From Candidatus Albibeggiatoa sp. nov. BB20 (GTDB lineage: Bacteria; Pseudomonadota; Gammaproteobacteria; Beggiatoales; Beggiatoaceae): a stretch of DNA of 45,080 nt. The notes beneath the pieces were generated by a model that did not search any database, was not told the DNA's origin, and saw only the letters and a program-made list of their open reading frames with translations. Position 1 is the stretch's first letter. The number at the start of each line of letters is the position of its first letter. Location: the NCBI GenBank assembly GCA_016744725.1, contig JADGDW010000006.1:11652-56731 (forward strand), written 5' to 3'. The translations under genes were made by a program, and so were the position numbers. This document shows positions 8,712-16,279 of this stretch, piece by piece.

Positions 8712-9728
8712 TTAGTTCATGTCTTTGTCGACAAGCTGATTGGCTTTAATCCATGGCATCATACCACGCAATTTAGTACCAACTTCTTCAATTGGATGCT
8801 CTTCAGAAATACGGCGTTTTGATTTCAACGTTGCTGCATTGGCTTGGTTTTCTGCGATAAATTCACGCGCAAACTCACCATTCTGAATTTCTTTAAGAAT
8901 CTTAGCCATTTCAGCTTTAGTTTCTTGAGTAATGATACGAGGGCCGCGTGTTAAATCACCATATTCCGCAGTATTAGAAATTGAATAACGCATGTTAGCG
9001 ATACCGCCTTCATACATCAAATCAACGATTAATTTCAATTCGTGCAAACATTCAAAGTAAGCCATTTCAGGTGCATAACCTGCTTCGGTTAATGTTTCAA
9101 AGCCCGCTTGAACCAATGCAGTTGCGCCACCACATAATACCGCTTGCTCACCGAATAAATCTGTTTCAGTTTCTTCACGGAAAGAAGTCTCGATGACACC
9201 TGCACGGCCGCCACCATTTGCACTTGCATAAGATAATGCGATCTCTTGTGCTTTACCAGACGCATCTTGATGAACTGCAATTAAGCTAGGAACACCACCA
9301 CCTTGAGTGTAAGTAGAACGTACTAAATGACCTGGGCCTTTTGGTGCAATCATAATCACGTCTAAATCTTCATTAGGTTCAATTTGACCGAAATGAATGT
9401 TAAAACCATGAGCAAATGCTAGCGCAGCACCCTTTTTGACATTTGGTGCAATTTCGTCACGGTAAATGCGTGCTTGATGTTCATCTGGTGCTAATATCAT
9501 GATGACATCAGATTCTTTCACTGCTTGCGCTATTGGTAAATGTTTTAAGCCTGCTTTTTCTACTTTTTGTGCAGAAGCTGAGTTAGGACGTAAACCAACA
9601 ACAACCTCAACCCCAGAGTCTTTTAAATTGTTTGCATGAGCATGGCCTTGAGAACCATATCCAATAATCGCGACTTTTTTGCCTTGAATTAATGAGAGGT
9701 CAGCGTCTTTGTCGTAATATACGTTCAT
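8712..9728 (-). CDS. ilvC: Ketol-acid reductoisomerase (class I)
   Basis: This NADPH- and Mg-dependent enzyme of valine and isoleucine synthesis isomerises and reduces acetolactate or acetohydroxybutyrate. The N-terminus has the Rossmann motif GYGSQGHAHANNLKDSG followed by VVVGLRPNS. The knotted C-terminal domain carries the metal-binding acidic residues in EETETDLFGEQAVLCGG and the ECLHELKLIVDLMYEGG segment. At 338 residues it matches the short class I form. AAGGA sits 6 nt before the ATG. The acetolactate synthase genes (ilvB/ilvN) that usually accompany it are not next to it. Confidence 0.97.
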   Translation of the reverse strand: MNVYYDKDADLSLIQGKKVAIIGYGSQGHAHANNLKDSGVEVVVGLRPNSASAQKVEKAGLKHLPIAQAVKESDVIMILAPDEHQARIYRDEIAPNVKKGAALAFAHGFNIHFGQIEPNEDLDVIMIAPKGPGHLVRSTYTQGGGVPSLIAVHQDASGKAQEIALSYASANGGGRAGVIETSFREETETDLFGEQAVLCGGATALVQAGFETLTEAGYAPEMAYFECLHELKLIVDLMYEGGIANMRYSISNTAEYGDLTRGPRIITQETKAEMAKILKEIQNGEFAREFIAENQANAATLKSKRRISEEHPIEEVGTKLRGMMPWIKANQLVDKDMN

Positions 9729-9830
9729 GTACGTTCCTTTGTTTATTGTGCATCTCAGGTAAACAGTTAACTTTAACAGAAATAGAGGTTATATATCAAT
9801 GATTCCGTATCATTTTTTAACATGATTCTG

Positions 9831-10493
9831 TTACTCATTTGTAAAACGCGCAGCACAACACCATACCGTAATTTGTTTCACCCCTACTGACTTCAGGACC
9901 TTACTGATTTCATCAACCGTTGTACCCGTGGTCAGCACATCATCAATTAACAATACATGTTCCCATTCAGTCGGCCATTGCTTGATTGCAAAGGCATCAG
10001 CCAAATTAGTTAAACGTGCTTTGCCATTTAAACCTACTTGAGGCACGGTATAACGAATCCGTTGGCAATGAGAATAATTCAACGGCAACTTAAGTTTATT
10101 GCGCACCATTTTCGCCAACTCTACGGATTGATTGTAACCACGCTGACGTAGCCGTTTAATATGTAAAGGAACAGGAATAATCACATCGGGTATTTGTTCA
10201 AAATCAAGGTGTTGCGCCATTAATGAGCCCAGATAATGTAACACAACTAAGTTATTGTAGAATTTTGCACTTTGAATCAGACGGTTAACAGGATAAACAT
10301 AATCGAAAACAGCATAAGCATGATGAACATGTTTAAAGGCTCTGGCTGATTGTATTGAGATATCCAAATAGGGCAGCTCTTTTGAACACGCTGCACATAC
10401 TGGTTTAGGTGCTAAATTACCACATAAAAAACAGCTTTGGGGAAAGAGAGTATTGAGTATTTGAGAAACGGAAGAAGGCAGGTTTGCTTGCAT
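9831..10493 (-). CDS. comF: ComF-family phosphoribosyltransferase-like protein
   Basis: About 220 residues. The N-terminus has a zinc-binding CxxC pair (CFLCG and CAAC). The C-terminal type I PRTase domain has the PRPP loop VLLIDDVLTTGTT and the upstream VIIPVPLH...RLRQRGYNQS segment typical of ComF. ComF proteins are needed for natural transformation in several bacteria. The ATG at 10493 (MQANLP) is chosen because family members begin shortly before LFPxxCxxCG. An in-frame GTG at 10523 would add ten residues without support. It is a single gene; the 200 bp upstream hold no other gene. Confidence 0.88.
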   Translation of the reverse strand: MQANLPSSVSQILNTLFPQSCFLCGNLAPKPVCAACSKELPYLDISIQSARAFKHVHHAYAVFDYVYPVNRLIQSAKFYNNLVVLHYLGSLMAQHLDFEQIPDVIIPVPLHIKRLRQRGYNQSVELAKMVRNKLKLPLNYSHCQRIRYTVPQVGLNGKARLTNLADAFAIKQWPTEWEHVLLIDDVLTTGTTVDEISKVLKSVGVKQITVWCCAARFTNE

Positions 10494-10707
10494 AATTGAG
10501 GATGATTTAACACACAGGAACACTGGATATTGTCGTAATACAGGAACAGCGTGGCAAAGGATGTAGTGATAGGTAGGAGCACAGACTGTACTGCACTCCC
10601 AATAGAAATAAACAACTCAAATTACGGCTGGAATAGTCCAAAAATTAAATGGGTGAATACATCATCACGCACGGTATTCCACCACGTCACTTAAGTAAAT
10701 CATTATT

Positions 10708-11094
10708 CTATTTAGCTTGTTCTTCAGCATACATTTGTATCATTGCTTCATAGCCACCACGTAAAACGGCAGCATCTTCTTCACTGACAGACTTTGATTT
10801 TAAATTAACATACGCTTCTAATGCAGGAATTCCTTCTTCTTCGGTTTTTGCTTCTAATACAGCTTTAGCCGCAGCTTGTAATGCCGCATCTTCTGCCTCT
10901 GCATCTTTTTCAATATGCCCCATTAAAAAGGACATTTTTTGCATAGGCTCTAATGCTTCTTCAACTGCTTGTTCTACATCCACTTTTGCAGCTTCTTCAG
11001 CAGCAGCCTGTGCTGCATCCGACTCATCTGCATAAGATGTTAAAGGAAAACTTAACACCGCACTTAATACAATTGCTAATGGAAACTTAGACAT
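10708..11094 (-). CDS. Small secreted Ala/Glu-rich protein
   Basis: A 128-residue protein with a clear signal peptide (MSKFPLAIVLSAVLSFPLTSYA, cleavage after YADE or TSYA). The mature part is acidic, Ala- and Glu-rich and predicted helical. No family was recognised. The ATG at 11094 is preceded by AGGAGC at about 6 nt. An upstream extension of the frame to 11160 would bury the signal peptide and runs across a dispersed repeat, so it is rejected. The protein is probably periplasmic. Confidence 0.7.
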   Translation of the reverse strand: MSKFPLAIVLSAVLSFPLTSYADESDAAQAAAEEAAKVDVEQAVEEALEPMQKMSFLMGHIEKDAEAEDAALQAAAKAVLEAKTEEEGIPALEAYVNLKSKSVSEEDAAVLRGGYEAMIQMYAEEQAK

Positions 11095-11130
11095 AAACTT
11101 GCTCCTATTTGGACTCGCGAGATCATTTAT

Positions 11131-11162
11131 AATTATCAATGAACAGCGCACAATTATCAATC
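11131..11162. repeat. 32-bp dispersed repeat, copy 1
   Basis: The unit has AATTATCAAT at each end, as direct repeats separated by 11 bases reading GAACAnnGCAC. A second copy with two mismatches is at 29893-29924. This copy lies 37 bp upstream of the start of the small secreted protein. Confidence 0.65.
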
Positions 11163-11227
11163 TTAAGTGTACTGTTCAGGACGGCCAAACCTCGATTATC
11201 ACATCATAAAGCAATTAATATTCCTAT

Positions 11228-13495
11228 TTAGAAGTTATCGTAATAACCTGGAATACTTTGCTCAAGTAGAATATCAGCTTTTTGACCTACACCACCTAAG
11301 CCTTTTAAGTGGAATTGCACAAAAATACCATTGACAAAATCACTACGTTCGACATCGGTTAAATAGCGGCGTGCTACGACACGTAATGCCCAACAACAAG
11401 AGTCATATTCAACCCCAACAAATGTTTCAAGCTCGGTATTGTACAAAATTGATTGATTCCAACGCCCTAAAATCCGCCAATTTTGGCTTAAAGGCCAATG
11501 GAATGAAACATCAGTTTGTTCGAGTTGTCCATCACGTAAACGATAAGCCAAATTTAAAATATGTTTTTTGTTCTTATTATGATAACGGGCACGAACGACT
11601 GAATATTCATTGTTATTCTCATTAGGATTCCAGCGTATAGTAGTTGAGAGTTTCCATGAATCAGAAACTTGGCTAGCAACTTCACCGACAATACTTGATG
11701 ATGAAGTGGTATCTTCCACAAAGCCATCGCTAGGCAATACAACACGACGGTCTTTAAAATAATAAGTTTGGCCTAAACTGGCACGTAAACGTTCTTTACC
11801 ATTTTGTTTTTCTAATAAACGAGTGGTAACCCCAAAAGTGACTTGATTCGTGTCTTGAACTCGATCGGGTCCACTATAGCTGTGTTCACGGAACATCTGA
11901 CCATAAGTTAAATCATAGCGCACCGTATCAAAAATAGGAATGTTATCTTGCTCTTCATAAGGGGCATAACGGTACAATAAGCGGGGTTCTAAAGTATGGA
12001 GTAAATCCGTTTTAAATAAAGAAGTATCGCGGTCAAAAATCAGTCCTGAATCTAGGCTTGCATTCCAAGTCACACGATTAATTTGACTATCAACAGGATT
12101 TGAGCCTTCTTCATCTAAATCATAGCGGGTATAACGCGCTGCTAGGCGTGGCACGATAAAGCTACCGGGTTTGCGGAAAGGATAGCTTAGAGCAGTATAT
12201 ACATCTAAGCGGTTACCTACTGGATTCGGAGCGATGTCAGTATCACGTTCAAAGCGGTTAAAATCAAAATGGCCTTCGATATTGAGTTGCTTGTTACGCT
12301 CAGGTAAACTGGTTTTAAGCAATAATTGGGGTGCGCGATAATAAGGACGCGCTGCAGAATCATCGGTTAAAGTTTGATACGCTTGAATTCGACCTAATCC
12401 AGTCCATCCATTACCAAAATAGTATAAGTCAGCACGGCGTTCCACATGGGTAATACTGCTTAATTGTAAATCATAACCTAAGTCTTCAAAATAACGATCA
12501 TCAGATAAATAATTGTAATTAATATCTGTATACCAGCGGCTATCCTTAATGAGTTTGCCACTATGGGCAAATGAGACCGAAGCACGTTTATCATCAAAAT
12601 GCTTGTCGTGGCTCATATAGCTGGCATTCAGCTTGCCACCTGAGTTAGCAAGTAAATAGCGAAATTCACCATCCAACAAAATACCACGCTTTGACATCGT
12701 CCGCATTCCAACAGTCGCATCATAGCTTGGGTGAAGATTGAGATAATACGGAATCACATATTCATAACCAACACTATCAGATGTGCCAAAGCTCGGTGTT
12801 AAAAACCCTGTTTTACGGGCATCATTGAGCGGATATGAAATATATGGTGTGTATAAAATGGGGATGTTTAAGAAGTCAATGCGCACATGTTTTGAGATAC
12901 CAATACTTTTTTCTTTATCTAAAACGGTCTTTTTTGCACTCAGCTTCCAGTATTCATTTTCTTTGTCGCAAGTGGTATAAGTTGTATTGAGTAATTCAAT
13001 TTTGCTACGGCTCTTTTGTGAAGCTTGCTCTGCTTCGCCATGTGCATTGCCAGTATTTTCGTCAAATTTTTGCAATAACCAATAATTTGCATGAGTCACT
13101 TCGCTTTGATGGTTTGGTAATAGTTTTAAGCGATCACCTTGCACCACAAAATTATCATCCCAATAGGTAAATCCTGTCAGTGCATCTACGCTGTTATCTT
13201 TATTATTATAAATAACCACTTCGCTGCTTAAAGTTTGGTCATCACGCTTAAATAATACATTACCCGCAAAAGTGGACAGCTCACCTTCTTGTTGTTGCAC
13301 AAAGGCGGTGTCTGAAAATAGGCGAATTTGATTTTGTTTTAAAATAGGAAGTTTAAGCTCTAACTCAGGCAATTCAGGTATTCGAGGCGTAACCTCTTCA
13401 ATGGGTACGCAATATTGTCCTTCAGCCATAGCAAGCGGGGAAAGAAGTAACACACTAATATAAATAATATTTTTTAGCGTTTTGATGCAGCTCAT
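11228..13495 (-). CDS. lptD: LPS-assembly outer-membrane protein LptD
   Basis: LptD forms the outer-membrane beta-barrel that, with LptE, inserts lipopolysaccharide into the outer leaflet. This 755-residue protein has a signal peptide (ending near residue 24). An N-terminal OstA-type beta domain (about 55-180) and a long barrel follow. The four cysteines used for the inter-domain disulfides are present: Cys29 (QYCVP), Cys176 (TTCDKEN) and the paired Cys-Cys near residue 704 (DSCCWALRV). The partners surA and pdxA that usually follow it are not here; instead the hrpA-associated accessory array lies upstream. Confidence 0.95.
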   Translation of the reverse strand: MSCIKTLKNIIYISVLLLSPLAMAEGQYCVPIEEVTPRIPELPELELKLPILKQNQIRLFSDTAFVQQQEGELSTFAGNVLFKRDDQTLSSEVVIYNNKDNSVDALTGFTYWDDNFVVQGDRLKLLPNHQSEVTHANYWLLQKFDENTGNAHGEAEQASQKSRSKIELLNTTYTTCDKENEYWKLSAKKTVLDKEKSIGISKHVRIDFLNIPILYTPYISYPLNDARKTGFLTPSFGTSDSVGYEYVIPYYLNLHPSYDATVGMRTMSKRGILLDGEFRYLLANSGGKLNASYMSHDKHFDDKRASVSFAHSGKLIKDSRWYTDINYNYLSDDRYFEDLGYDLQLSSITHVERRADLYYFGNGWTGLGRIQAYQTLTDDSAARPYYRAPQLLLKTSLPERNKQLNIEGHFDFNRFERDTDIAPNPVGNRLDVYTALSYPFRKPGSFIVPRLAARYTRYDLDEEGSNPVDSQINRVTWNASLDSGLIFDRDTSLFKTDLLHTLEPRLLYRYAPYEEQDNIPIFDTVRYDLTYGQMFREHSYSGPDRVQDTNQVTFGVTTRLLEKQNGKERLRASLGQTYYFKDRRVVLPSDGFVEDTTSSSSIVGEVASQVSDSWKLSTTIRWNPNENNNEYSVVRARYHNKNKKHILNLAYRLRDGQLEQTDVSFHWPLSQNWRILGRWNQSILYNTELETFVGVEYDSCCWALRVVARRYLTDVERSDFVNGIFVQFHLKGLGGVGQKADILLEQSIPGYYDNF

Positions 13496-13763
13496 TAGGG
13501 TTGTTGTATTTTTGACAAATGATTGTGCATGTTAAACGTTTTTAATAGATAAGAAAAGCGAGATTAAGGGATTTTCAATACTGAACGGCTGGCATACCAA
13601 ACGCCCAGTAGTACAGTATATCAATGCTCATCTCTGAAAAAGCCAGTTATTTAGAATATGAACATGTCATCGAAGCCAAACCTGACTGTCTATAGCTTCT
13701 TGCTAACACAGTCGGCAGTTCAAGTGGCAGTTTCATCCTGATCCAGCTCATTATTCAAACTGT
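13496..13763. other. Gene-poor stretch between lptD and the accessory array
   Basis: No intact gene. On the plus strand an ATG at about 13628 opens a frame (MLISEKASYLEYEHVIEAKP) broken by a stop after 24 codons, after which the same frame stays open for about 30 more codons. It could be the remnant of an accessory gene but no family can be named. The lptD promoter should lie near 13500. Confidence 0.3.
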
Positions 13764-13885
13764 TTAAGAAACCAACGCTTTCCATATTTTCTCAATTCGT
13801 GCTTATGGAAATCGGTTGCGGGATTTTTAGTTCTTGAGCAAATGTCGCCACATTCAACTCCTCCAATGTCCAACGGAAATCTAAC
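13764..13885 (-). repeat. hrpA 3'-end duplicate, tail 1 (degenerate)
   Basis: Read on the minus strand this encodes LLDFRWTLEELNVATFAQEL, then KIPQPISI, matching the C-terminus of the HrpA encoded at 18559-22470. The stop position is kept (TAA at 13764-13766). A one-base indel and substitutions after PISI break the frame, so this is the most decayed of the four extra tails and also the most distal from hrpA. It has no start or upstream hrpA sequence. Confidence 0.85.
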
Positions 13886-13962
13886 AGAGTTGGAAGTAGA
13901 TAATTTGACAAAACAACCTTTAAGGTTAGTAATGTTATTACCTGCCAATACTACAATGTGGT

Positions 13963-14265
13963 ATGGAAAAAAGAAATCCCACTTATGATCTGGAACAAAT
14001 TCAGATTGCCTTTTAGTCAGTTGATGACTTAAGAATTACACGTACTGCAAGACGTTATATTACAGAGTTAAATATTGATTTAGAAGATGTTATTTTTATT
14101 ATTCAATCCATAAAACGGCAATATTTTTATAAATCTATGACAACTTATGCAGATCATAAAATTTGGCAAGATGTTTATCATTACCAATATAACGACATAG
14201 TATTTTATATCAAATTTATGGCTGATGATGATGGGCATATTATTGTTTTATTTAAGGAAAAGTAA
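13963..14265 (+). pseudogene. mqsR: MqsR-type mRNA interferase toxin with an in-frame amber codon
   Basis: The frame encodes 100 codons resembling E. coli MqsR (98 residues): MEKRNPTYDLEQIQIAF, then TAG at 14014-14016. It continues in the same frame with VDDLRITRTAR, then the hallmark FYKSMTTYADHKIWQDVYH and the C-terminus IIVLFKEK. MqsR is a RelE-fold ribonuclease cutting mRNA at GCU. The single in-frame stop with no frameshift suggests recent inactivation, readthrough or a sequencing error. The antitoxin gene starts 2 bp after the toxin stop. Confidence 0.85.
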
Positions 14266-14267
14266 TA

Positions 14268-14672
14268 ATGAAAAAATGTCCTTTTTGCAAAATAGGTTAT
14301 TTAGAACGTAAAACAATGATTGAAACTTATCATTATCGAGAACAAAAGCTTGAAATTGAACAATCAGGAGAGTTTTGTAATTCTTGTGAAGAAGGCATTT
14401 TAGATGCGAATGACTTAAAATCAACTGATAAAGCCATTCGTACATTTCGTGCTAAAGTTGATGGTCTATTCACACCAGATGAAATTCGCCAAATTAGAAA
14501 AAAACTAGGTTTAACACAAAAACAGGCTGCCCATTTATGTGGAGGTGGTGTCAATGCCTTTAGTCGCTATGAACGTGGAGACGTAACACCTGTTAGAGCT
14601 GTGAATAACTTGTTTAAATTACTTAATAATCCCCCTGAATTCTTAAAAGAACTAACCAATTCAAAAATTTAA
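14268..14672 (+). CDS. mqsA: MqsA antitoxin (zinc finger plus HTH)
   Basis: A 134-residue antitoxin with the N-terminal zinc site C4-x2-C7...C37-x2-C40 that binds the MqsR toxin. The C-terminal Xre-type helix-turn-helix is LTQKQAAHLCGGGVNAFSRY, with the GGGVNAFSRYE motif characteristic of MqsA. In the family the C-terminal domain binds palindromes in its own promoter to autorepress the operon. It follows mqsR by 2 bp. Its stop codon (TAA, 14670-14672) overlaps, in antisense, the stop codon of hrpA tail 2, so the cassette boundary is exact to the base. Confidence 0.93.
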   Translation: MKKCPFCKIGYLERKTMIETYHYREQKLEIEQSGEFCNSCEEGILDANDLKSTDKAIRTFRAKVDGLFTPDEIRQIRKKLGLTQKQAAHLCGGGVNAFSRYERGDVTPVRAVNNLFKLLNNPPEFLKELTNSKI

Positions 14673-14730
14673 GCAGTCAACGCTTTCCACATTTTTTCCA
14701 CTCGTTGAATCGAAATAGGGTTAGGGTAGA
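14669..14730 (-). repeat. hrpA 3'-end duplicate, tail 2 (short)
   Basis: On the minus strand this encodes PNPISIQRVEKMWKALTA followed by TAA, matching the last 17 or so codons of HrpA (PQPISIQRVEKMWKALVS). The frame is intact. Homology stops around 14727-14730. Its stop codon overlaps the mqsA stop codon on the other strand. Confidence 0.85.
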
Positions 14731-14976
14731 ATTTTAATCTATTAATTTGAAATATAAAGAAAAAATTTATTAGGTAAGGTTTTACTAGGCAGGGTTGCTT
14801 ACAACTTTAGTTGTATTTACATGCAGTGGTATTTGTCTTATGATATTTTCCATGAACGATATGCAGTATCTTTAACTTATTCTTACTATTTTTATAGGTA
14901 AAATATGATTAAACATACGCGATTGTTCTGGGTGATAACCATTTGGCTTAGTTAACAGCAAATTATTAGTAATTTT
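14731..14976. other. Spacer between hrpA tail 2 and the reverse transcriptase
   Basis: AT-rich, with no gene recognised. It contains a small palindrome, ACAACTTTAGTTGT, at about 14800. A possible 16-codon reading frame opens at about 14905 (MIKHTRLFWVITIWLS). If the reverse transcriptase works on its own template RNA, this is one place to look for that RNA. No template repeat was found by eye. Confidence 0.3.
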
Positions 14977-15955
14977 ATGGGTTTGATTGAGCTGATTGTG
15001 GCAGCGGAAAATATTCAAGCGGCTTGGGCATGGTTGGTGAGTCGGCGTAACGATAGTCATCACAATAGTGATTATTGGCATTTACGTCATCATCGCCAAG
15101 TGTTAGAGCCACAGGTGATTGCTGCGATTCTCAATGGGACTTATCAGTTTAGTCCCTGTAAACAGTATGAAAGTGCTTTAGTTTGGTGTGCGCAAGATGC
15201 TTTGGTCTTGAGAGCGATAGCTCAGGTGTTAAGCCCTTATCTCAACCCGCAGTTGAGTCAGCATTGCTTCCATTTGGCAGGCAATGGCGGGGCTAAGGGT
15301 TGTGTGAATGCGGTGAGTGAGACGGTGGAGGATTATCGTTTTGTTTGTCGCAGTGATGTCAATTCGTATTATGCGACGATTGACCACGGCATTTTAATGA
15401 AGCAGTTACGGGGATTGATTCCTTGTGAAACGGTGCTGGCGTTATTAGGTCGTATGTTGGATCGGTTGGATGATGTTCAGGGTGTTTTGCATTCTGTTGA
15501 GATTGGCATTACTAAAGGTAATCCGTTGTCGCCGTTGTTGGGGGCTGTGTATTTGCAGGCATTGGATGAGGAACTGGGTCAGTCGTTCGGCACATGGTTT
15601 TATGGGCGTTTCATGGATGATTGGGTGATTCTGTGTCGCACACGGCAGCAGTTACGGACGGCGGTGCGGATTATGAACAGGGTGTTAGACCGCGCTAGGA
15701 TGACGAAACACCCTTACAAAACTTTTATCGGACGCATTAAGGAGTCTGGGCTTTGATTTTTTGGGGTATCGAATCGGCAGTCGTTTGCGGCAGGGATTGG
15801 ATATCGCTTGGAAAACCTGGGCTAACCATCAAGGCAAACTGCACCAGCTTTATGAGCAAGGTGTTTCGGCAACGGACATTGGGCAGTATGTTGAACGGTG
15901 GCAGCGTTGGGTGAGAAGTGGCGTAGATGTGGTTGATGGTTGGTATGAGGGATAG
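14977..15955 (+). CDS. Reverse transcriptase split by a +1 shift at CTT-TGA
   Basis: Two frames together encode about 325 residues: 14977-15753, then 15755-15955. RT motifs in order are the first catalytic Asp127 in CRSDVNSYYATIDHGIL, GITKGNPLSPLLGAVYL (motif 4, about 177-193), FMDD at 212-215 (the YxDD active site) and, in the second frame, DFLGYRIGS plus a short thumb-like helix (LYEQGVSATDIGQYVERWQRW). The first frame ends at TGA 15754-15756. A +1 shift on CTT gives ESGLDFLGY, matching the usual GFDFLGY motif. Motif 4 is GNPLSP, like group II-related RTs and unlike the LTSQ form of diversity-generating retroelements. No intron RNA or maturase domain is visible. It may be recoded, a recent pseudogene or mis-sequenced. 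The class is unassigned. Confidence 0.8.
15739..15757 (+). other. Candidate +1 frameshift site (prfB-like) in the reverse transcriptase gene
   Basis: The site reads AAGGAG-TCTGGG-CTT-TGA-T. The prfB (release factor 2) shift site has a Shine-Dalgarno-like AGGGGG, a 3-nt spacer, then CUU UGA C. Here the Shine-Dalgarno-like AAGGAG is stronger than usual but sits 6 nt away. Slippage of the Leu tRNA from CTT to TTT puts GAT (Asp) in the A site and enters the frame that completes the enzyme. Alternatively one G of the GGG run is an extra base. Confidence 0.4.
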
Positions 15956-16279
15956 GTTGGTGAAACTAGATTAGAAGAAGTTCGTAACAATTTCTACCAG
16001 AAATTACCAGTTCGACAACTGATACTAAATTTATGGCTATGATTGGTTAGTATGCTTTCAACGCCTTCGTGATCTTGCGTCGCGTTAACATGCTGTAGCT
16101 CCCTTACAAATTTACCGCGCATTAATAAATTTGTAACTCATTTTTTGGTGAATCTCTTTGGCTAACGCTTGCGACATGTATTGGAAATCTCTTGGACGAC
16201 AACCGCTAACAGTAGTGGCTTACTCGAGCATAATTATAATCAAGCAGGTTCGGAAACGGATACATATAAAGGAAACTAC
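15956..16279. other. Spacer between the reverse transcriptase and the unknown protein, with a hairpin
   Basis: No gene recognised. At 16104-16136 there is a perfect 10-bp inverted repeat (TTACAAATTT and AAATTTGTAA) around a 13-base loop ACCGCGCATTAAT; it is not followed by a T run. AAAGGAAA at 16269-16276 is the ribosome site of the next gene. Confidence 0.35.

Noticed and set aside
10494..10707. Coding frames antisense or upstream of comF
   Set aside because: No ribosome site and no homology; treated as non-coding.
13628..13760. Remnant nuclease (Uma2-like) gene
   Set aside because: Only a short ASYLEYE-like stretch is suggestive and a stop follows; not enough to name a family.
13751..13948. 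65-codon minus-strand frame overlapping hrpA tail 1
   Set aside because: It reads the tail in a different frame from the HrpA homology and has no ribosome site; it is a by-product of the repeat.
14977..15955. Group II intron
   Set aside because: No maturase or endonuclease domain, no intron 5' GUGYG or domain V-like hairpin recognised around the gene.
16081..16140. Integron attC site
   Set aside because: The hairpin at 16104-16136 lacks the paired GTTRRRY/RYYYAAC core sites, and no integron integrase is present in the window.
16169..16279. Longer start for the unknown protein (16169)
   Set aside because: The extension has no ribosome site and low-complexity composition; ATG 16280 has AAAGGAAA upstream.
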